NCBI RefSeq assembly: GCF_000154905.1
Contig: NZ_GG770539.1
Location: forward strand, 6,149,773 to 6,213,772
Direction of reading: 5' to 3'
From: Streptomyces sp. SPB074
Lineage (GTDB): Bacteria; Actinomycetota; Actinomycetes; Streptomycetales; Streptomycetaceae
Length of the DNA stretch: 64,000 nt
Part shown: positions 58,384 to 64,000 of the stretch, piece by piece
Position numbering within the stretch: position 1 is the stretch's first letter
How the letters are laid out: every line of letters starts with the position of its first letter
Translations under genes and position numbers: made by a program
The notes under the pieces: generated by a model
What the model was told of the DNA's origin: nothing
The model's database searches: none
The model's input: only the letters and a program-made list of their open reading frames with translations

Positions 58384-58989
58384 TTAGTTGCGGGAGGATT
58401 CCTTCGCCAGGGCGGCCAGGCACCTGCGGCAGGTGACGGCCTGCTCGGTCGGGATGAGGAAGTGGTACCGGGCGAGGGCCGAGCGCGAGGCGCAGCACTT
58501 CGGGGCCCGTCCGACGGGCAGCGCCTTGGTGCGCGCCCCGGAGGCGTGGACGACGCCCGTGTGCGTCTGGAGGTTGGGCCGCGCGGGGCTCTCCAACTCC
58601 TCGGCGGGCTGCTTCTCGGTCTCCACGGCGGACACGAAACGGGTCGGGTAGCTGGAGACGGAGCCGAACCGGTCGTCGCGCACGGCCACGTACCCAGGCG
58701 CTGTGTGGATGTGGGCCACGGTGCCCGTCTGCGGGTCCCGGCCGGGGCGCTTGACCACCACGGCCTGGCCCTGCGTGAACCCCTCCGGCGCGGGCGCGTC
58801 GACCAGGGTCAGGAGGACGTTCCGGCCGTCCTTGTGCTCGATGGCGTAGTCGGTGCGGGTGATGGAGGACATGGTCCGGACCTGGCGCCGGCCACCCATC
58901 ATCGCCTCGTTGATCTCCGCGAGGCCCTCGGCCTGGTCGACGAAGGCGGTGGTCCTGCCGTTCTCGGTGCGCCTGTAGACCTGGGACAT
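58384..58989 (-). CDS. Early protein with C-terminal zinc motif
   Basis: A 201-residue protein starting MSQVYRRTENGRTTAFVDQA. It has a KOW-like middle (GQAVVVKRPGRDPQTGTVAHIHTAPGYVAVRDD) and a Cys/His C-terminus (CCASRSALARYHFLIPTEQA then CRRCLAAL). GGAGGAG lies 6 nt before ATG 58989. It is the first gene downstream of promoter P3. Confidence 0.6.
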   Translation of the reverse strand: MSQVYRRTENGRTTAFVDQAEGLAEINEAMMGGRRQVRTMSSITRTDYAIEHKDGRNVLLTLVDAPAPEGFTQGQAVVVKRPGRDPQTGTVAHIHTAPGYVAVRDDRFGSVSSYPTRFVSAVETEKQPAEELESPARPNLQTHTGVVHASGARTKALPVGRAPKCCASRSALARYHFLIPTEQAVTCRRCLAALAKESSRN

Positions 58990-59037
58990 GGGGGCTCCTC
59001 CGTGGTGCGGCTGCCGCAAACTGTTTGCCTAGACAGA

Positions 59038-59080
59038 AGACTATGCCTAACCGTTAGGCAATGCAAAGTGACTAGGCAGA
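59038..59080 (-). promoter_or_regulatory. Promoter P3 with operator
   Basis: On the minus strand TTGCAT (59061-59066), a 17-nt spacer and TAGTCT (59038-59043). The spacer is the inverted repeat TGCCTAACGGTTAGGCA (59044-59060). Half-sites TGCCTAGTC and TCTAGGCA flank it. Same design as P1 and P2. Confidence 0.7.
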
Positions 59081-59258
59081 TGGATGGAGTTTGCGAGCAC
59101 GTCCACAAGCTCGTCGAGACGATCCCTGTGCCCCGGAGCCGGGCCCCGTTCCTCCGGACCATCGCTGTTTGCGCAGTACGGGGGGCAGATCCGCGCAGGG
59201 GCAGGGCGTGGACCGGCCCCCGCGCGCACCATCAACTCCGGGAACCACTTCGCCCCGA

Positions 59259-59747
59259 TCAGCGTCCGCTCGGCGGCCGAGGGCCAGCCGCGATCAGGGC
59301 TGCTAGCCCGATCCAGCCCTTGTGCCACGCCTGATCGAGCAGCGGACCGGCCGCCGGGTCGTGAGCGAGCCAGCCGCCCTTCCCGGCCGCGTAGGCGGCG
59401 CGGACCAAGAGCGGCGCGCCGTCTCCTTCGCCGTTGGTCCAGTGCCCGTTGCAGCGGTCCGCCGCGTAGTGCGTGATGGCGGAGAGCGTGAGCCCGGCGG
59501 CGGCGCGGCGCCAGGTCAGGCCGAGGCGGAGATACCGGTCGGCCGCGTAGAGCGCGAGCGCCTGTGTCGCGGTGTACGAGGCGACGTGCCGTGCGCAGGC
59601 GGCGGCGCCGGCTGGGCCGTGCTGGCCCTTCGCCTTCGCGTCAGCGTCCCTTTGGATGAGGTAGTCGCCGACTTCGTGGGCCGCGGTGAGGGCCGCGTAC
59701 GCGACGGCGGCCTGGACTGCGGCAGGCTGGTGGCTCTGCTGAACCAT
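59259..59747 (-). CDS. Membrane-associated early protein
   Basis: The 162-residue product has several hydrophobic helices and a VAYAALTAAHEVGDYLIQRDADAKAKG pattern, then HVASYTATQALALYAADRYL, like the DUF3307-type membrane proteins frequent in Streptomyces plasmids and phages. GGAGTGAC precedes ATG 59747. Function unknown. Confidence 0.6.
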   Translation of the reverse strand: MVQQSHQPAAVQAAVAYAALTAAHEVGDYLIQRDADAKAKGQHGPAGAAACARHVASYTATQALALYAADRYLRLGLTWRRAAAGLTLSAITHYAADRCNGHWTNGEGDGAPLLVRAAYAAGKGGWLAHDPAAGPLLDQAWHKGWIGLAALIAAGPRPPSGR

Positions 59748-59871
59748 GTCACTCCGTTCTCTCTGCTCTGTCTGCGATCTTCAGGATTGCTGCCGCCCGG
59801 ACGTGACTCAGCGCCGATGGCCCAGACGGGACGTGACGCCCATCACGCCGGGAAGGCGAGGTGACCGGGCG

Positions 59872-60102
59872 TCAACAGGGCGGTTCCTCGACGACTGCCT
59901 CGTCCCAGGTGTAGGAGCACATCGCGCACTCGCGCTCCAGGCGCTCGGGCAGCGGTCCGCGCCGCTGCTGGCCGCTGTCCAGCGCGAGGAGCGCGCCGGC
60001 GCGTAGGGGTAGTCGGTACTGGGTGCGGGCGTTGTCGGTCCAGCACTTCGGGCACTTCTTCTCCCAGCCGGAGTACGGAGGGAGCGAGGGGGTGGGGAGC
60101 AT
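59872..60102 (-). CDS. Small zinc-ribbon protein
   Basis: A 76-residue protein with CPKCWTDN and CAMCSYTW pairs forming a zinc ribbon. ATG 60102 has only a weak GAACGAGA signal before it; ATG 60141 is an alternative that lies inside the 41-nt palindrome. Such small ribbons are common early phage products. Confidence 0.55.
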   Translation of the reverse strand: MLPTPSLPPYSGWEKKCPKCWTDNARTQYRLPLRAGALLALDSGQQRRGPLPERLERECAMCSYTWDEAVVEEPPC

Positions 60103-60132
60103 CGGTGTCGTCTCGTTCAGGGGGGAAGGAGC

Positions 60133-60173
60133 GGCGGACATGCGGTCCGGACTGTCCGGACCGCATGTCCGCC
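60133..60173. repeat. Perfect 41-nt palindrome
   Basis: Two 20-nt arms (each containing CATGCGGTCCGG) around a single T. It lies between two minus-strand genes and could be a terminator, an operator or a recombination or replication site. The arms contain the alternative ATG of the downstream zinc-ribbon gene, so the hairpin might also affect its translation. Confidence 0.8.
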
Positions 60174-60239
60174 CAGGTCAGAGGCGCTATCGCAGTGGAG
60201 GTGCCCGTCCTCGCGCGCGGGCGCCCGGACAGCGTCCGG

Positions 60240-60587
60240 TCATGGTCCGGGGCAGCGCGGGCGGTCGTGCTCCAGGCCGCCGCTGACAGCGGCCGGCAGA
60301 CAACAGGCGGCCGTGATGAGGCGTTCGGCGCGCTGGCGGTCCTGGCGGTGCCGGATCGCTAAGGCGTTCTCCAGCTCGGCGAGCCTGCGCGCGGTGTCGG
60401 CGTGCACGGCACGGTCCTCGTCGGCGACCGCTTCGCGCAGCCCGGCGGCGGCCAGGAGGAGCGCGGCAAGCCCGGTACCGACAGCGGCTTCGTACGCGTC
60501 GTACAGGACGAGGCCGACGACCAGGACGCCGAGCCACACGACGCCGCCGACGTACGCGCCGAAGAGCAGGCGGGACAGTCGGGTCAT
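60240..60587 (-). CDS. Small membrane protein
   Basis: A 115-residue protein with two N-terminal membrane segments (about 5-28 and 33-50) and a helical charged tail (AVADEDRAVHADTARRLAEL). Coupled to the upstream lipoprotein gene by ATGA. Function unknown. Confidence 0.55.
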   Translation of the reverse strand: MTRLSRLLFGAYVGGVVWLGVLVVGLVLYDAYEAAVGTGLAALLLAAAGLREAVADEDRAVHADTARRLAELENALAIRHRQDRQRAERLITAACCLPAAVSGGLEHDRPRCPGP

Positions 60588-60907
60588 CGCCGGTGGACCC
60601 GGGGTGCGGGCTTACGCAGCGGCACCGCCGGCTTTTGGAGCTTCGGGGCAGGCAGGGCCTTCCGGAGAGGCGCGCTGTGCCGCAGCGGTTCGTCGGCGCT
60701 CTGCCGGGGACGCGAGCTGCGGTTCGATGCCGTCGGGGACGCCTTGGCGTCGAGGCGGCATGGGCGCGGGCCCGTCGCGACGACGTCACCGTGGGCCGTG
60801 GAGGAGACATGGGCGCAGGCGGGTAGGCGGCGCTCAGCCTGGGGGGCACAGGCAGACAGTGTGATCGAGGCGAGTGTCAGTAGAACAGCGAGGCGGTGGC
60901 GGGACAT
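60584..60907 (-). CDS. Small lipoprotein
   Basis: A 107-residue protein with signal peptide and lipobox LSAC (Cys about 20), then a Pro/Lys/Arg-rich extracellular part. GGAG lies 6 nt before ATG 60907. Possibly acts with the adjacent membrane protein, as two-component lysis or envelope proteins do; speculative. Confidence 0.55.
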   Translation of the reverse strand: MSRHRLAVLLTLASITLSACAPQAERRLPACAHVSSTAHGDVVATGPRPCRLDAKASPTASNRSSRPRQSADEPLRHSAPLRKALPAPKLQKPAVPLRKPAPRVHRR

Positions 60908-60957
60908 CAGGACTCCGTTGACGGTGTAGACCACGAGAAGCGCAAGCTCCGGCGCGG

Positions 60958-61218
60958 TCAGCGGTGGGTGACGCGGAGGCGCGGGCGTTGCCCGGCCGGG
61001 CGTTCGGCGATGACGATGTATCCCGCAGCGCGGAGCAGGACGGCGTACTCGTCGAGGTGCTGCTCCTCGTCGGGGCCGTCGTGCCACAGCCGGATCGTGC
61101 GGGGGCTCGCCTGGTGGACCCGGTGGCCGGGCGCCCACGTGTGGCGGTGGGTGGAGCTGGGGTGGCCGTGGTCGGTGAGGGTGTCGGTGACGGCGTAGGC
61201 GGGGATGCTGCGGGTCAT
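60958..61218 (-). CDS. Small early protein
   Basis: An 86-residue protein ending in a HLDEYAVLLRAAGYIVIAERPAGQ segment that looks like a small alpha/beta fold. GAAGGAGAG precedes ATG 61218. Function not recognised. Confidence 0.5.
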   Translation of the reverse strand: MTRSIPAYAVTDTLTDHGHPSSTHRHTWAPGHRVHQASPRTIRLWHDGPDEEQHLDEYAVLLRAAGYIVIAERPAGQRPRLRVTHR

Positions 61219-61240
61219 CGCGGGGCTCTCCTTCGGTGGT

Positions 61241-61540
61241 TCAGCGGCGGCGCGGCGGCGGCCCGTACGGGGATTGCCACGCGGGGCGGTTCCTGGGCTG
61301 GGTCGGCTTGCCGTCCTGGTCGATGAGTCCGGCGTCGCGAAGGGCGCGGATCGTCCGGGCGATCTCCTCCAGGGCCGGGCGTAGGGCGGAGGCGTACGCG
61401 CGCGTGACGTCCTGGATCGCCGTGCTCACTTCAGTGAGGCGGACAGAGAGTTCTCGGGGCGGCTCGTCGGGCAGGAGGTTGATGCCGTGGGGGCGTTCGC
61501 GCTCGTCGGGTGGCAGGTCCTCGACGCGGGTGATGGTCAT
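61241..61540 (-). CDS. Small helical early protein
   Basis: A 99-residue protein with a long central helix (RLTEVSTAIQDVTRAYASAL...) and a Pro/Arg tail. The reading upstream of ATG 61540 is not supported. Function unknown. Confidence 0.5.
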   Translation of the reverse strand: MTITRVEDLPPDERERPHGINLLPDEPPRELSVRLTEVSTAIQDVTRAYASALRPALEEIARTIRALRDAGLIDQDGKPTQPRNRPAWQSPYGPPPRRR

Positions 61541-61646
61541 GCGGTGGCCCTTCTCGGGGGCAGCCGGGTGGCCGCGAGGTGGGTCTCGATGGGCGCAGTG
61601 CGGGCGCCAGTCGAGGGTGGAGGCGTCTGTGCGCCTTCCGGGGTGG

Positions 61647-61856
61647 TCAGGAGCGGCGGTGGGCTTCCATGGCCCGCCGCGCCATGGCGACGGCACGGAG
61701 GGCGTCGGCCAGGGTCATCCCGGCGCGGACGCAGTGGTGGATCAGCGCGTCGTCGTACATGTCGTCCAGACGCCGGTCACGGTCGGGCGCGCACGCCTGG
61801 GTGGCCTGCCAGTCGGCCTCCAACTGGTCGAGGGCGTCGAGCGGGTGGGCAGTCAC
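61647..61856 (-). CDS. Small early protein coupled to RNA ligase
   Basis: A 69-residue helical protein (DRRLDDMYDDALIHHCVRAG). GTG 61856 overlaps the ligase stop (GTGA), so it is co-translated with it. Function unknown. Confidence 0.55.
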   Translation of the reverse strand: MTAHPLDALDQLEADWQATQACAPDRDRRLDDMYDDALIHHCVRAGMTLADALRAVAMARRAMEAHRRS

Positions 61857-62425
61857 GAGCGGCCCCCTGCTGGGAAGTCGCGGCGCTTCAACTTCGCGCG
61901 GCGCCCGTCGGGGTGGTGCCAGACGATGCCCTCCCACGTGGGGTGGGCGAGGAGCCAGGCGCGGAGGCCGTCGAAGCCGCGCGGGGTGGCGGCGAGTTCG
62001 CGACGCTCGGAGAGGGGGGCCCAGCCGTGAGCAATGAGGATGTGGGCGCCGAGCCGCTCGGGGTTCGCGTTGATCTTGGGGCCGAGCAGTTCGTAGGTGC
62101 CGGGCGTCGAGACCGGACCGTTCGCCAGCGCCTCGGCGTGGAAGCGCGCGAAGGGGCTCTGCTCGACGGGCTCCCAGCCGACGGCCTTCCCGGTGACCTC
62201 GTCCCGCTCGACGGCGACGAAGTGCTCGGGCGGTGTCTTGCCGGGCTTGACCTCGCGGCGCGCCCACCAGGTGCCGTCGGTGTCGAGCATCGTGCAGGTG
62301 CCGTCCCACTTCCGGGTGGCAGTGCCCTCGACGGCGAGGGCCCACTCGCATCCCGGGGTCACCTCCGGCAGCACGCTGCGGCGGTCCTCGGGGTCGCGGA
62401 CGAACAGGGTCGGGATCTTCCTCAC
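61853..62425 (-). CDS. RNA ligase / nucleotidyltransferase (DUF5565-like)
   Basis: A 190-residue protein with the covalent nucleotidyltransferase motifs in order: KWDG (Lys39 as the adenylated residue), TYELLGP (110-116), EGIVWH (165-170) and AKLKRRDF (177-184). This is the compact DUF5565-type RNA ligase found in actinophages; it should seal 3'-OH/5'-phosphate RNA ends using ATP. GAGGAG precedes GTG 62425, which overlaps the upstream stop. RNA repair is a reasonable role, for example after host tRNA cleavage. Confidence 0.8.
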   Translation of the reverse strand: MRKIPTLFVRDPEDRRSVLPEVTPGCEWALAVEGTATRKWDGTCTMLDTDGTWWARREVKPGKTPPEHFVAVERDEVTGKAVGWEPVEQSPFARFHAEALANGPVSTPGTYELLGPKINANPERLGAHILIAHGWAPLSERRELAATPRGFDGLRAWLLAHPTWEGIVWHHPDGRRAKLKRRDFPAGGRS

Positions 62426-62745
62426 GAGGTCTCCTCGGTGGGGCGGGGCTGCATGGCGAGGAGCGCGTTGATGGTGGCGCGGATCGCTGAGGCTGACTGG
62501 CGAGACGGGTACCGGCCGACGTGCGCGGCGACGACCTTCCACGCGTCGCGCTCGTCACGGCGGGAGAGCCAGGCGTCGACGCAGCGCTCGTGAACGAGAC
62601 CGTCGACCGTCTTGGCCATGCGGCCGTCGTGCTCGGCGTGGCAGTGAGGGCAGTCGGGCAGCCCGACCGGGGCGCCGCGTTCGTCGCGCCCGCCGTCGTC
62701 GGTCGGGTCGATCGTGACCTCGGGCAGGTTGAGGGTGATTTTCAC
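62422..62745 (-). CDS. Small zinc-motif protein upstream of RNA ligase
   Basis: A 107-residue protein with CPHCHAEHDG and a later HERCVDAWL, giving a possible zinc site, and a helical C-terminus. GGAGATCGCCT precedes GTG 62745, which overlaps the upstream stop. Confidence 0.55.
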   Translation of the reverse strand: MKITLNLPEVTIDPTDDGGRDERGAPVGLPDCPHCHAEHDGRMAKTVDGLVHERCVDAWLSRRDERDAWKVVAAHVGRYPSRQSASAIRATINALLAMQPRPTEETS

Positions 62746-62969
62746 AGGCGATCTCCGAGGGTCAGGGCCCGGCGTCGCATGACGGCGAGGCAGGTACGGC
62801 AGGTGACGGGTTCGTCGGTACGGGTCGTGGTCCATCCCGTGGAGCACAGCGGGTTCCAGGGGGTGAGGCCCAGGTCGGGCCGCATAACCGGCCGGATCAG
62901 CGGTGAGGCGTGTACCGCGCCGCGTGGGTCCGAGCGGGCGGCGACCAGGACATCGGAGCTATCGCTCAT
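62742..62969 (-). CDS. Small zinc-motif protein
   Basis: A 75-residue protein ending [23 protein letters not shown], with a Cys cluster resembling the C-terminus of the protein at 58384-58989. It overlaps its neighbours on both sides. Confidence 0.5.
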   Translation of the reverse strand: MSDSSDVLVAARSDPRGAVHASPLIRPVMRPDLGLTPWNPLCSTGWTTTRTDEPVTCRTCLAVMRRRALTLGDRL

Positions 62970-63331
62970 CGAACGCTCCGCTGCGGTTCGTTGGCCATGC
63001 GGCTCAGCTCGGCGGCTACTTGGTGGCCGAACATCCGCGATACCGCCCGTGCGTCGAAGAAGTCAGCCGCCTCGCGGAGCGCGGCAGCTCGGTGGTACGC
63101 ATGCTGAGGTTCGTCCGCCTCGTCTTCCTGGCAGGGGACGCCGTCAGCTTCCGCACCGTCGCGCCGGGTGCCTTCGCCGAGGGCGTCGTCAGCGGGTTGG
63201 AGGCTCTGTGTCCACCAGGTGCCGGTCGACTCGTCCACGTGGCGCTGACGGGGGTGCGGTCCGGGAGGGAGGGAACAGGTCCAAGTGGTGAGCTGGTCAC
63301 CGCATCGCATGGTGGTGGGGGTGCTGGTCAT
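62966..63331 (-). CDS. Small early protein
   Basis: A 121-residue protein ([20 protein letters not shown]...) with a helical C-terminus ([20 protein letters not shown]). GAGGAG lies about 8 nt before ATG 63331; the longer reading upstream is not supported. Confidence 0.5.
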   Translation of the reverse strand: MTSTPTTMRCGDQLTTWTCSLPPGPHPRQRHVDESTGTWWTQSLQPADDALGEGTRRDGAEADGVPCQEDEADEPQHAYHRAAALREAADFFDARAVSRMFGHQVAAELSRMANEPQRSVR

Positions 63332-63443
63332 CGGGGCGGCTCCTCGCGAACGGCGGGGTGGGGGAGGGGAGGGCGGCGCGCTGTGCTCGCAGAAAGCGGG
63401 CTCCGGGGTGTTGCAGAGCCGGGGTCGCGATCGGGGCTTTTCC

Positions 63444-63671
63444 TCACAGGGCGATCTCCAGTTCTGCGAGGGGTAGTCCGCGGTCGATGTGGTGGTGTAG
63501 CTCGCGGAGCCGGGCCAGTGCGAGGCCGTCACGGCGGTTGAGGGCGCGCTCGGTGGGTGTTGTGGCGGCGGACGCGGGTGCCGTTGTGGCTGGTGCACAA
63601 CTCACCCGGGCGGGCGCCACAGGCCGGGCAGGCGGCCTGGATCTGCGGGAGCGCGCGGGCGCGGTCGACAT
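63444..63671 (-). CDS. Doubtful small ORF overlapping a zinc-finger gene
   Basis: A frame with a plausible C-terminus ([20 protein letters not shown]) but no supported start; most of it overlaps the better zinc-finger gene in another frame. It may be the continuation of that protein after a frameshift. Confidence 0.25.
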   Translation of the reverse strand: MSTAPARSRRSRPPARPVAPARVSCAPATTAPASAATTPTERALNRRDGLALARLRELHHHIDRGLPLAELEIAL

Positions 63672-63687
63672 CGGTGTCGTCGGTCAT
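63529..63687 (-). CDS. Small zinc-finger protein
   Basis: A 52-residue protein with the actinophage-type pattern [20 protein letters not shown] followed by [19 protein letters not shown] precedes ATG 63687. Such proteins probably bind nucleic acid; role unknown. Confidence 0.6.
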   Translation of the reverse strand: MTDDTDVDRARALPQIQAACPACGARPGELCTSHNGTRVRRHNTHRARPQPP

Positions 63688-63753
63688 GTGCTTCCTTTCT
63701 GGAGTGGGGCCCGTCCTGATTCGGGCGGGACGGGCCCCGGCTTCTGCTGGGGG

Positions 63754-63990
63754 TCAGGTGGTCTCCGCCGAGGCGACGGGATGCGCTGTGAGGGAGATCC
63801 AGTCACCGTCGCTGTGGAGGTGGGTCGATCCGTCCTCGCCGTGCGTGGTCCTGACGATGTCCGTCGGGAGGGTTTCGGCTTCCGCCTGGAGGGCGGGCAT
63901 CGCGAGTTCGCGGGTGGCGAAGTGGCCGAGGACGTGACCGCCCCGGTAGTCCTCCCCGCCCATCAGTAGCCAGACGGTGGTGGTCGGCAT
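63754..63990 (-). CDS. Small early protein at window edge
   Basis: A 78-residue protein (TTVWLLMGGEDYRGGHVLGHFA) of a type common in actinophages. GGAGCACCAC precedes ATG 63990, 10 nt from the end of the window. Function unknown. Confidence 0.6.
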   Translation of the reverse strand: MPTTTVWLLMGGEDYRGGHVLGHFATRELAMPALQAEAETLPTDIVRTTHGEDGSTHLHSDGDWISLTAHPVASAETT

Positions 63991-64000
63991 GTGGTGCTCC

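Overview
The window is high-GC actinobacterial DNA, almost certainly from Streptomyces: strong GC bias in codon third positions, many GTG and TTG starts, and tightly overlapping stop/start codons. It carries most of a temperate siphovirus (prophage or phage-plasmid). No integrase, replication gene, complete tRNA gene or CRISPR array was found, so those functions, if present, lie outside.

Layout. (1) Bases 1-5354, plus strand: a NERD-domain protein, then membrane proteins of the kind found in Streptomyces conjugative plasmids, small proteins, an HD hydrolase resembling small alarmone hydrolases and a secreted HNH-nuclease lipoprotein. A strong bidirectional terminator follows. (2) About 5.4-47.6 kb, mostly minus strand: the late region. 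It reads leftward from terminase small and large subunits through portal, a MuF/2H-phosphoesterase/protease polyprotein, major capsid, connectors, major tail protein, frameshifted tail chaperones, tape measure, minor tail proteins and fibres to endolysin and holins. Plus-strand inserts interrupt it: two membrane-protein genes, a small membrane gene, an HNH gene and a HIT/deoxyribosyltransferase pair. A complete murC sits among the head genes, and an IS5-type element has disrupted an HNH gene between the terminase subunits. (3) About 47.7-64 kb: a frameshifted GntR regulator, a PP2C phosphatase operon, three tandem Y-RNA-like ncRNAs in front of a Ro60/TROVE gene, a VapBC-type module, a small HTH regulator and many small early genes on both strands, including an RNA ligase.

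Three things deserve most attention. First, the Y-RNA/Ro locus: three RNAs share covarying stems, and two contain complete but circularly permuted tRNA cloverleaves, Thr(GGU)-like and Glu(CUC)-like. Second, a 17-nt box (CTGGTTTCGGGCCGGGC), usually followed by a hairpin that can hide the ribosome binding site or start codon, occurs in front of eight virion genes and nowhere else that I saw. It resembles in concept the start-associated sequences of cluster K mycobacteriophages but differs in sequence. Third, murC lies within a phage head operon.

Early genes appear to be coordinated by three promoters whose spacers contain TTGCCTA-N3-TTAGGCA-type operators. The small HTH gene beside one of them is the best candidate regulator. 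Functional names come from motifs read by eye; no database search was run.
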